Origin: WJMT01 sp964611275
Lineage (GTDB): Bacteria > Acidobacteriota > Aminicenantia > Aminicenantales > Aminicenantaceae
Assembly: GCA_964611275.1 (NCBI GenBank)
Contig: CAZSZS010000029.1
Coordinates: 1 to 6,340, forward strand
DNA: 6,340 nt
Reading direction: 5' to 3'
Both the position numbers and the translations under genes were made by a program. The notes under the pieces were generated by a model. It had not been told where the DNA came from. It worked only from the letters and a program-made list of their open reading frames with translations, and ran no database searches. This document shows, in pieces, positions 1-4,923 of this stretch (its first letter is position 1; each line of letters begins with the position of its first letter).

Positions 1-22
1 TCAAATACATGAGATTATGAAC

Positions 23-736
23 CTATCCCCCTTCTCTCAAGGATTCCAACCGAAAAATCAGATCTCTTGTGGCGGCCCTAACGAATTCCTCCAGCGCATC
101 TGTCTCAACGGTTTGATAGGAAATCCCCTCATAAGAATAGGATTCTTTTTGCAAATAAGCACTGTTCAAAGAAACCTCGACCGCACAGCCATCCGGACAG
201 GGCGCATAGTGAAAAGTAAAATGACCGGCTAATTCATTATTTTGTATCAGAATGAATCTGAATGTGACTTTCGCTCCAAAAGCGCTTACTGAGCCATTAT
301 CAGGAAAAAGCCTTTGCTCTCCTTCGTAAGTGTAAAACTTATTGGTTTTATAAGAAACATCCGTATCCAACTTAACCAATTCTAAAATCATGTCCGTATT
401 GGTTCTCCGGCTCATTTCCACATAACTGATTTTATCATCCGACCTGCTCATGATCTCCTCAAAAAGAGCTCTGTCACTCACTTGGAATCCTGCTTTTATC
501 AATTCTTCCTCAATCGCTGCATACAGAAGGTCATTGTTTCCCGATTCAGTGGCCACCATCTCCGGATTCGGAACCCTGAGCACTATTTTCGGGGATATGT
601 GATTTACCATAAATTCTTTTAAACTGGGTGTATGGACCAACTCCGGCTCAGGAGGCAAAAACTGAACATAGCCTTGATAGCATCCGGCAAAGAGAGAAGC
701 TAAGACTACTAAAAATATACCCATTCTTGTTTTCAT
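23..736 (-). CDS. Predicted outer-membrane lipoprotein of unknown function
   Basis: A 237-residue protein that starts with a short basic end, a hydrophobic stretch (residues 6-17) and a lipobox-like LFAGC ending at Cys19, so it is probably lipidated at Cys19. Tyr at +2 does not match the inner-membrane retention signal, which favours the outer membrane. Residues 45-125 (VLRVPNP, a helix with AAIEEELIKAGFQVSDR, then DMILELVKLD) look like the beta-alpha-beta pattern of CsgG/LpoB/TolB-N-like lipoprotein domains; this is my reading of the pattern, not a firm family call. Residues 180-184 (CPDGC) could form a small disulfide loop in the periplasm. The start at 736 has a GAGAGGG ribosome binding site a few bases upstream; Met5 is a weaker alternative. 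The gene is divergent from the DUF1847 gene and ends with TAG 22 bases from the window edge, so its downstream neighbour is not visible. Function unknown. Confidence 0.8.
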   Translation of the reverse strand: MKTRMGIFLVVLASLFAGCYQGYVQFLPPEPELVHTPSLKEFMVNHISPKIVLRVPNPEMVATESGNNDLLYAAIEEELIKAGFQVSDRALFEEIMSRSDDKISYVEMSRRTNTDMILELVKLDTDVSYKTNKFYTYEGEQRLFPDNGSVSAFGAKVTFRFILIQNNELAGHFTFHYAPCPDGCAVEVSLNSAYLQKESYSYEGISYQTVETDALEEFVRAATRDLIFRLESLREGG

Positions 737-804
737 TGTACCCTCTCATCCCTAAGCATTGCTCTTTTATTCTGTCCTACAAAAAATTTTTTCTTTCTTT
801 TTAT

Positions 805-833
805 ATTATAGTGCTTCCAAGCATGCAAATAAA
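805..833 (-). promoter_or_regulatory. Candidate promoter of the minus-strand lipoprotein gene
   Basis: Read on the minus strand, 810-805 is a perfect TATAAT. The hexamer 17 bp upstream (833-828, TTTATT) is a poor -35. Transcription would start near 798 and leave a leader of about 60 nt that includes an A6T6 tract (781-792). The -10 is convincing on its own; the -35 is not. Confidence 0.4.
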
Positions 834-859
834 GTATCATTTTATGCCCTGTTTTTCAG

Positions 860-888
860 TTGAAATACCTCTTCATAAATCTTAAGAT
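860..888 (+). promoter_or_regulatory. Candidate sigma70-type promoter of the DUF1847 gene
   Basis: TTGAAA (860-865) and TAAGAT (883-888) are separated by exactly 17 bp. The predicted start near 895 gives a leader of about 28 nt, followed by AAGGAG at 912-917 and the ATG at 923. Five of six -35 bases and four of six -10 bases match the consensus. Confidence 0.5.
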
Positions 889-922
889 GAAACCATAATC
901 ACATTATCATAAAGGAGTCGAT

Positions 923-1588
923 ATGAAAGAACCCAAATGCGCCAAATGCCCTCAAAAATACTGCTATCAGGGAATAACCGATGAAAAGGAACTTCCTGAC
1001 TTCTGCCCTATGGTCCATTATAAGGCCCTGATCAAATCCACGTCAGAACGATATAGGGACAAGAAAATCAAGGATTTCTTTTATAAGTCAGCGATCACGG
1101 AAAAAGAGGCTTATGATGAACACGCAGCCCGCAGTCTGGGGAAAAGCATACCGGTACGGCCCAGGATCAGAGAGATATCTGAGTTTGCCAAAAAAATAGG
1201 CGCACAAAAACTGGGGATGGCATTCTGTATAGGTCTTGCAGAAGAAGCGAAGAGGGCTTCCGCCATACTTGAAAGCCATGGACTTAATGTCTGCTCCGCG
1301 GTCTGCAGCTGCGGAGCGGTGGATAAAACAGAATTGGGAGTGCCTGCTGAAAAGAAAATAAGAGATCCCGAACAATTCGAAGCATCCTGCAATCCCTTAC
1401 TCCAGGCTGAGATTTTTAACGCCCTCAACACTGACTTTAACATCATTGTAGGTCTCTGCATCGGGCATGATATGCTGTTTACCAAACATTCCCGGGCGCC
1501 TGTGACCACTCTCATTGTTAAAGACAGATTTACAGGCCATAATCCTGTGATCACTCTTTATTCAAGATATCACAGAGACTTGGTCTGA
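923..1588 (+). CDS. DUF1847 family predicted metal-binding protein
   Basis: A 221-residue soluble protein with no signal peptide. The N-terminus carries Cys6, Cys9, Cys14 and Cys28, arranged like a small metal-binding knuckle. A second cysteine group lies at 124, 128 and 130 (CSAVCSC), with more at 102, 156 and 179. The segment around residues 175-190 (GLCIGHDMLFTKHS) also carries His182 and His189. This cysteine layout and the overall length fit the DUF1847 family, which is annotated as metal-binding; the metal and the reaction are not established as far as I know. The start is set by AAGGAG at 912-917. It has its own candidate promoter, is divergent from the lipoprotein gene, and no clear terminator separates it from the GyrI-like gene 84 bp downstream, so some read-through is likely. 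The family call rests on recognition of the motif pattern. Confidence 0.85.
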   Translation: MKEPKCAKCPQKYCYQGITDEKELPDFCPMVHYKALIKSTSERYRDKKIKDFFYKSAITEKEAYDEHAARSLGKSIPVRPRIREISEFAKKIGAQKLGMAFCIGLAEEAKRASAILESHGLNVCSAVCSCGAVDKTELGVPAEKKIRDPEQFEASCNPLLQAEIFNALNTDFNIIVGLCIGHDMLFTKHSRAPVTTLIVKDRFTGHNPVITLYSRYHRDLV

Positions 1589-1603
1589 AGAGATGAAAAA
1601 CAA

Positions 1604-1632
1604 TTGAATTCAAAAGCCCCTCCTATTAAAAT
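1604..1632 (+). promoter_or_regulatory. Candidate sigma70-type promoter of the GyrI-like gene
   Basis: TTGAAT (1604-1609) and TAAAAT (1627-1632) are separated by 17 bp. The -35 lies inside a perfect 10-bp palindrome, TTGAATTCAA (1604-1613). Transcription would start near 1639, downstream of the 5' arm of the inverted repeat at 1618-1668, giving a leader of about 34 nt. Confidence 0.5.
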
Positions 1633-1668
1633 AAGAAAAGACCTTTTTCCCAATAAATAATAGGAGGG
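1618..1668 (+). promoter_or_regulatory. Inverted repeat that would hide the Shine-Dalgarno of the GyrI-like gene
   Basis: CCCTCCTATTA (1618-1628) is the exact reverse complement of TAATAGGAGGG (1658-1668), which contains the AGGAGG ribosome binding site of the gene starting at 1673. Past a two-base bulge (1616-1617) the arms continue with AAAA (1612-1615) and TTTT (1669-1672). A small inner stem is also possible (GAAAA 1635-1639 with TTTTC 1645-1649). In RNA that starts upstream, for instance read-through from the DUF1847 gene, this hairpin would block ribosome binding. RNA from the promoter at 1604-1632 would lack the 5' arm. The repeat is directly visible; the regulatory role is inferred. 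Confidence 0.55.
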
Positions 1669-1672
1669 TTTT

Positions 1673-2221
1673 ATGAAAAAAAGAGTTCTTTTTTTCACTC
1701 TTGTCGTGTTTGCCTTTGCCTCATTAAGCATTTCCTCCCCGCCCGCATCATCTTCTGCGGTGGAGGTCACCGTATTGAACGTCACCCCCTTTGCTTTCTG
1801 CAGCCTGACGCACAAAGGGCCTTATTCTGATATGGAAGCTGTGATCACGGAGCTGATAAACAACATGCAGAACCAGAACATAAATCCTCAGGGTCCTCCC
1901 ATTTCCATATACCACAGCATACCTGAAGACACACCGGAGGCCGAGCTGGTTTGGGAAGTGGGCTTTCCCATCACACCCCATTCCGAACCTCAGGCACCGC
2001 TCCAAAAAAAAGTATGGGATTACCCGCTTGTGGCTCAAGCTTTGCATATCGGAGCTTATGAAAAATCAGGAGACACCATACTGGAAATGCTGGAATGGAT
2101 GGAGGCGAACCGGTATGTGCAGGACGGACCGATCCTGGGCAAATACCTGAATATGCCCTCACCTGATACGCCGCCTGACAAATTGAGGACAGAAATCTGG
2201 ATACCCTGTAAAGAAGACTGA
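1673..2221 (+). CDS. Exported GyrI-like / AraC effector-binding domain protein
   Basis: A 182-residue protein with a clear Sec signal peptide: basic KKR, a hydrophobic core at residues 5-19, and a probable signal peptidase I site after SSA (residue 29). The mature part is one GyrI-like domain (the two-repeat SHS2 fold also used as the effector-binding domain of BmrR- and Rob-type regulators). Matching features are THKGPY at 46-51, WEVGFPI at 94-100 with Glu95 at the place of the family's ligand-pocket Glu, the repeated motif LHIGAYEKS at 124-132, and a closing TEIWIPC at 173-179. There is no DNA-binding domain, so it is not a regulator of the usual kind. Stand-alone members include small-molecule binders and some cyclopropanoid hydrolases; ligand or substrate here is unknown. 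The ribosome binding site is AGGAGG just upstream of the ATG and lies inside an inverted repeat. It appears to have its own promoter. Confidence 0.8.
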   Translation: MKKRVLFFTLVVFAFASLSISSPPASSSAVEVTVLNVTPFAFCSLTHKGPYSDMEAVITELINNMQNQNINPQGPPISIYHSIPEDTPEAELVWEVGFPITPHSEPQAPLQKKVWDYPLVAQALHIGAYEKSGDTILEMLEWMEANRYVQDGPILGKYLNMPSPDTPPDKLRTEIWIPCKED

Positions 2222-2241
2222 ACGCATTTCGTTTTCCTGAT

Positions 2242-2271
2242 TTGACTCGAAATCGATATTGATATTATCAT
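2242..2271 (+). promoter_or_regulatory. Candidate promoter of ndk and the symporter gene
   Basis: TTGACT (2242-2247) is followed after 18 bp by TATCAT (2266-2271). An overlapping TATTAT (2263-2268) would give a spacing of only 15 bp. Transcription would begin near 2278, 26 nt before the ndk start. The -10 region also contains a tandem GATATT (2255-2260, 2261-2266) and the short dyad TGATATTATCA (2260-2270). Confidence 0.45.
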
Positions 2272-2303
2272 TACACTTACTTGAGAACAAAAGGAGTGAA
2301 TGA

Positions 2304-2705
2304 ATGGAAAGAACACTGGCCATAATCAAACCCGATGCCGTGAAAAAAAAATTAACGGGCAGCATCATCCAGCGTATGGAAGAGGAAGGCTTTGAAATAA
2401 TCGAGTTGAAAATGACACGGCTCAGCAAAGAAGAAGCCGAAGGCTTTTACGCTGTGCATAAAGACAAGCCTTTTTTTCACAGCTTGACTGAATTTATGTC
2501 TTCGGGAAAAATCGTTCTTATGGTGCTGGAGAGGGAAAATGCCATCGAAAAGTGGCGTCAGGTCATGGGAGTGACTGACCCTGCGCTGGCTGAACCGGGA
2601 ACCCTCCGTCATAAGTACGGATTCTCCATAGAACGAAACGCCACCCACGGCTCTGACGCCCCAGAAACAGCCGAATGGGAGATCAAGTACTTTTTTCCAC
2701 AATGA
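2304..2705 (+). CDS. ndk: Nucleoside diphosphate kinase
   Basis: A 133-residue cytoplasmic enzyme that transfers the gamma-phosphate of a nucleoside triphosphate (usually ATP) to nucleoside diphosphates through a phosphohistidine, balancing NTP and dNTP pools. The catalytic motif NATHGSD is at 112-118 with the phosphorylated His at 115. The other nucleotide-site residues are in place: Lys9 in IIKPDA, Tyr49, Arg85, Thr91, Arg102 and Asn112. The length is slightly short but normal for bacterial Ndk, which is usually about 135-145 residues. AAGGAG at 2291-2296 sits 7 nt before the ATG and sets the start; the overlapping ATG at 2300 is out of frame. The symporter gene follows after 26 bp with no visible promoter or terminator between them, so they are probably co-transcribed although not metabolically linked. 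Confidence 0.97.
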   Translation: MERTLAIIKPDAVKKKLTGSIIQRMEEEGFEIIELKMTRLSKEEAEGFYAVHKDKPFFHSLTEFMSSGKIVLMVLERENAIEKWRQVMGVTDPALAEPGTLRHKYGFSIERNATHGSDAPETAEWEIKYFFPQ

Positions 2706-2731
2706 AATAGCCGGAAGGGACTTTAAAAGCC

Positions 2732-4174
2732 GTGACCGTCATCTTTATCGGATATCTGGCTCTGACCCTGGGCCTCGGCCTCTGGCAGTCTCTTAAAACG
2801 AAAACCCAGTCTGATTTTGTTCTGGGAAGCTCCAGGCTTCCGGGCTGGATGCTGGCGCTTTCGGAAAGGGCTACAGGAGAGTCTGCCTGGCTTCTCTTGG
2901 GTCTGACAGGATTCGTCTACTCCACAGGGCTCTCCGGGATCTGGACGTGTGTGGGATGCCTTCTGGGAATCAGCACTGCCTGGATCGTTCTGGCCCGAAA
3001 ATTCCGCCGCGAAGCCGAGCAGTACAATGCCATGACCATGCCCGAGTATTTCTCTGCAAAATTCAAACACAAAGCCAACACCATACGCATCCTTTCAACG
3101 ATCATCATCGTGTTCTTTTTTATCTTTTATGTGGGCGCCCAATTCGCAGGCGCCGGTAAAACCATATTCAAAACATTCGGCCTTGACCCTTTTTGGGGGA
3201 TGGTTATCGCCGCAGCCGTCATACTCATCTACGCCACAGCAGGCGGATTCATCAGCGTGGTGGCCGTGGACACGCTCCAGTCCCTCCTCATGATAACCAC
3301 CCTCGTCATCACCCCTGTTATTATGCTGGTCCTTGTGTTCCAGGAGCCTGTAAGCATTGGAGAGGCGCTCAGAGAGGCAGGGGGCGGAAGGCTCTCTCTC
3401 ACCGGAGGGCTCACAGGATTCGGAGCCGGCCTTCTGATCTTTAACAACATAGCCTGGTTCTTCGGATATCTCGGAGGCCAGCCCCAGCTCAACGCCCGGT
3501 TTATGGGGATGAGGGACGACCGCCAGGTCAAAATCGGCCGAAATATCGCTGTGGGGTGGACAGCGCTCGCTTATACAGGAGTGGTTGTCATCGGCGCGAG
3601 CGCAGTGGTGCTTTTTGGCCCCAACGCTGTCACAGACCCTGAAATGATCCTGCCCCATATCCTCACACATCTTTTCCCGGGCTGGCTGGCAGCTATCCTT
3701 CTGGCAGGGGCGGTTGCAGCCATGATCTCAACAGCCCAGAGCATGCTTCTCGTGGCCTCCTCATCCATAAGCCAGGATGTCTACAACGGGATCATTAAAA
3801 AAGGAAAGGCAGAAGACAGGAGACTTCTCTTCCTTTCCCGGACGGCCACCCTCGGAATAGGGCTTCTGGGATTGATCCTGGCTCTCACCACTTCCGAGCT
3901 TATCTACTATATTGTCAGCTATGCATGGGCGGGAATCGGATGCTCCTTTGCACCGGCAGTGCTTCTTTCTTTTTACTGGGACCGGTTCAGTTCCAAAGGC
4001 GTTGTCACAGCGCTCAGTACAGGGCTCATCACCACCATCGTCTGGATCCTCACCGGATTGGACAGTGAGGTCACCGCCCGGGCCGTCACCTTTATCGCAG
4101 CCATAGGGCTTGCTGTTCTGGTGACGCTTTTATCAAAAGACAAGAAAACAGACCCCTTAAACCTTAAGGATTAA
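2732..4174 (+). CDS. putP: Sodium/proline-type symporter, SSS family (PutP-like)
   Basis: A 480-residue inner-membrane protein of the sodium:solute symporter family, with about 12-13 hydrophobic segments from residue 2 to 467. It aligns with E. coli PutP over its whole length: WLLLGLTG near 53-60, MPEYFSAKF at 103-111, Asp180 (PutP Asp187), GGQPQLNARFMG at 248-259, Ser333-Thr334 (the PutP Ser340-Thr341 Na2 site) and SYAWAGIG at 396-403. It should take up proline or a related compound with Na+. Two positions known to matter in PutP differ: Arg40 is Ser34 here and Asp55 is Gly49 followed by Glu50, so the substrate should be treated as predicted. The start is GTG at 2732. An in-frame TAG at 2708 and the lack of another start between them leave little choice, and GGAAGGGA (2713-2720) is a reasonable but distant ribosome binding site. 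It probably shares the ndk transcript. Confidence 0.85.
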   Translation: MTVIFIGYLALTLGLGLWQSLKTKTQSDFVLGSSRLPGWMLALSERATGESAWLLLGLTGFVYSTGLSGIWTCVGCLLGISTAWIVLARKFRREAEQYNAMTMPEYFSAKFKHKANTIRILSTIIIVFFFIFYVGAQFAGAGKTIFKTFGLDPFWGMVIAAAVILIYATAGGFISVVAVDTLQSLLMITTLVITPVIMLVLVFQEPVSIGEALREAGGGRLSLTGGLTGFGAGLLIFNNIAWFFGYLGGQPQLNARFMGMRDDRQVKIGRNIAVGWTALAYTGVVVIGASAVVLFGPNAVTDPEMILPHILTHLFPGWLAAILLAGAVAAMISTAQSMLLVASSSISQDVYNGIIKKGKAEDRRLLFLSRTATLGIGLLGLILALTTSELIYYIVSYAWAGIGCSFAPAVLLSFYWDRFSSKGVVTALSTGLITTIVWILTGLDSEVTARAVTFIAAIGLAVLVTLLSKDKKTDPLNLKD

Positions 4175-4213
4175 CCTTTCCCAGGGGGGGTGAAAAAAGC
4201 CACTGGAGCGAAA

Positions 4214-4250
4214 AAAATCCGGGATTTTATAAAAAATTTATCAATTTTTT
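4214..4250 (+). terminator. Possible weak terminator region after the symporter gene
   Basis: Two adjacent hairpins are visible. AAAATC (4214-4219) pairs with GATTTT (4223-4228) around a three-base loop. AAAAAATT (4231-4238) pairs with AATTTTTT (4243-4250) around TATC, and further Ts follow at 4253-4256. The second stem is A-T only and therefore weak for an intrinsic terminator, although it would look similar from either strand. Offered as the best terminator candidate for the ndk-symporter unit. Confidence 0.3.
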
Positions 4251-4316
4251 CCTTTTAGAACCGACTCAATATATAGAATGAATGGGTCGGATGTATACCA
4301 TATAGGGCGCTTTTTA

Positions 4317-4351
4317 TAGCTTAAGTTACTGTTTATAAAGGAGTTAAGCTA
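4317..4351. repeat. Perfect 8-bp inverted repeat TAGCTTAA / TTAAGCTA
   Basis: The arms are at 4317-4324 and 4344-4351 with 19 bases between them. With one bulged base the pairing extends three more bases outward. The repeat ends 9 bp before the TTGACA box at 4361, so it could be an upstream protein-binding site for the orphan-gene promoter or an RNA hairpin in read-through transcripts. Confidence 0.45.
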
Positions 4352-4360
4352 ATAATTAAC

Positions 4361-4389
4361 TTGACAAAAAATAAAAAAAAGTCTAGGTT
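4361..4389 (+). promoter_or_regulatory. Candidate promoter of the orphan exported-protein gene
   Basis: TTGACA (4361-4366) is a perfect -35. The hexamer 17 bp downstream, TAGGTT (4384-4389), is a poor -10. The spacer is almost all A. If used, transcription would start near 4396, giving a leader of about 113 nt. A second, weaker option is TATATT at 4427-4432 with TTGGAG at 4402-4407 (19-bp spacing), which would give a shorter leader without the upstream ORF. Confidence 0.4.
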
Positions 4390-4412
4390 AAAAAAGGTGC
4401 CTTGGAGAAATA

Positions 4413-4451
4413 ATGACGGGAATAGTTATATTTTCAAGGAGAAAAGGTTAG
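4413..4451 (+). CDS. Possible 12-codon leader peptide (upstream ORF)
   Basis: ATG at 4413 is preceded at 5 nt by GGAG (4404-4407) and opens a 12-codon frame, MTGIVIFSRRKG, that ends with TAG at 4449-4451. It lies 57 nt upstream of the orphan gene, inside its predicted leader. Its Arg codons 9 and 10 are AGG-AGA, and those bases (AGGAG, 4437-4441) are complementary to CTCCT at 4485-4489, the 5' arm of the hairpin over the next Shine-Dalgarno. The short basic end (RRK) contains an Arg/Lys-X-Arg/Lys pattern of the kind known to stall ribosomes with macrolides in erm leader peptides. A frame this short could arise by chance. Confidence 0.3.
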   Translation: MTGIVIFSRRKG

Positions 4452-4484
4452 TCCTTCCTCTATTTCTATCATCTCTTTTCAAGG

Positions 4485-4502
4485 CTCCTAAATTATAGGA
4501 GG
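4485..4502 (+). promoter_or_regulatory. Hairpin over the Shine-Dalgarno of the orphan gene
   Basis: CTCCTA (4485-4490) pairs perfectly with TAGGAG (4496-4501) around the five-base loop AATTA. The 3' arm covers five of the six bases of the ribosome binding site AGGAGG (4497-4502), which is 6 nt before the ATG at 4509. Six base pairs is a moderate stem that could plausibly melt or be displaced, so translation may be conditional. The role is inferred. Confidence 0.4.
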
Positions 4503-4508
4503 CACATT

Positions 4509-4787
4509 ATGTCTAAAAAAACTCTTTTCAAAGCTGTTAGTTTACTGGTGGTGTTTTCAGTTTTGGCTCTATCTGTACCCAATACTGCAAATGCTAGAGA
4601 AAACAATTCCAAATTCACTTTTTCCCAGCTTATCCAGCACCCTGTGGACTTCCTCACATCCCTGTTCCCCTTCCTCCAGAAAAACCAGCAGCCCACAAAC
4701 ACCCATGACACATATACCCAGGATACCGAAAACACCGTGCAGAAGACCGGCGATCTTGTGGAGCCAAGACCAAGCAGAGACGGATAA
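4509..4787 (+). CDS. Small exported protein of unknown function
   Basis: A 92-residue protein with a textbook Sec signal peptide: MSKK, a hydrophobic core at residues 11-22, and an AxA cleavage site after ANA (residue 29). The mature part would be about 63 residues. Its first half (36-57) is amphipathic with FSQLIQHPVDFLTSLFPFLQ. The second half (58-92) is rich in Q, N, T, D and E and probably disordered. It has no cysteines in the mature part, no lipobox and no recognisable domain. AGGAGG at 4497-4502, 6 nt before the ATG, supports the start and argues that it is a real gene. It has its own candidate promoter and a long structured leader. The next gene on the same strand, an exported TPR protein, starts 222 bp further on with a separate promoter. 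Function not recognised; a secreted peptide, a chaperone-type helper or a TPR ligand are all open. Confidence 0.65.
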   Translation: MSKKTLFKAVSLLVVFSVLALSVPNTANARENNSKFTFSQLIQHPVDFLTSLFPFLQKNQQPTNTHDTYTQDTENTVQKTGDLVEPRPSRDG

Positions 4788-4807
4788 ACCCTCACTCCTT
4801 CAAAGCC

Positions 4808-4849
4808 GTAAAGAATAGAAGCTTTTATTAAATAAAGCGAAAACTTTAC
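4808..4849. repeat. Nested inverted repeats after the orphan gene
   Basis: GTAAAG (4808-4813) and CTTTAC (4844-4849) enclose a second pair, GCTTT (4821-4825) and AAAGC (4834-4838). Together they can form a stem with an internal loop. No T tract follows, so it is not a standard intrinsic terminator; it might stabilise the 3' end of the orphan mRNA. The arms are short and AT-rich, so chance is possible. Confidence 0.3.
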
Positions 4850-4880
4850 ATATTCCATACATCAAGGCACATTTTCTTCT

Positions 4881-4916
4881 GCCTCACCTTTAGGGGTGAG
4901 GTAGTGAGGCTATTTT
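4881..4916 (+). terminator. Candidate terminator of the orphan gene, with alternative stems
   Basis: The 5' arm GCCTCACC (4881-4888) can pair in two ways. CCTCACC (4882-4888) pairs with GGTGAGG (4895-4901) around a six-base loop. GCCTCAC (4881-4887) pairs with GTGAGGC (4904-4910) around a 16-base loop. The second version is directly followed by TATTTT (4911-4916). Position and GC-rich stem suit an intrinsic terminator for the 4509-4787 gene, though the T tract is short and interrupted. Confidence 0.45.
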
Positions 4917-4923
4917 CCCCCCT

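Larger units (their letters stand above)
4175..4360. other. Gene-free region rich in inverted repeats
   Basis: No plausible gene is seen between the symporter stop and the promoter at 4361. The region contains a run of seven G (4184-4190) and several inverted repeats: 4214-4228, 4231-4250, 4261-4290 (CCGACTCA with TGGGTCGG, one G-U pair, 14-nt loop) and 4317-4351 (TAGCTTAA with TTAAGCTA, perfect, 19-nt loop). AAAGGAG at 4337-4343 looks like a ribosome binding site but no start codon follows at a useful distance. The region could end the ndk-symporter transcript and may hold a small RNA or a regulatory site; no known riboswitch class could be recognised. Confidence 0.5.

Noticed and set aside
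895..907. ATAAT-CAC-ATTAT dyad just after the DUF1847 promoter
   Set aside because: Five-base AT-only arms are common by chance in this AT-rich leader, and nothing else supports an operator.
1088..1554. Minus-strand open frames of 95 and 147 codons opposite the DUF1847 gene
   Set aside because: They have no ribosome binding site or recognisable domain and lie opposite a well-supported coding region.
2221..2236. AACG-CATTT-CGTT followed by TT as a terminator for the GyrI-like gene
   Set aside because: The stem has only four pairs and the T tract is too short.
3095..3670. 191-codon minus-strand frame opposite the symporter gene
   Set aside because: Its composition (His-, Asp- and Cys-rich) is what the antisense of a membrane-protein gene gives, and it has no start signals of its own.
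4184..4230. Partial similarity to cobalamin or c-di-GMP-I riboswitch text (AAAAAAGCCACTGG and nearby bases)
   Set aside because: Only a short stretch matches from memory. The other conserved helices and boxes of either class are absent, and the downstream gene is more than 270 bp away.
4397..4505. Long-range pairing of GTGCCTT (4397-4403) with the Shine-Dalgarno region GGAGGCAC
   Set aside because: Seven pairs including one G-U across about 95 nt are weaker than the local CTCCTA/TAGGAG hairpin at the same site, so it is not needed to explain anything.
4493..4858. 121-codon minus-strand frame opposite the orphan exported gene
   Set aside because: The plus-strand frame has a full signal peptide and a perfect AGGAGG site; the minus frame has neither and reads as its shadow.
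4397..4870. 8-bp inverted repeat GTGCCTTG (4397-4404) and CAAGGCAC (4863-4870) flanking the orphan gene
   Set aside because: Eight bases over about 470 bp are expected by chance, there are no target-site duplications, and no transposase-like gene lies between them.
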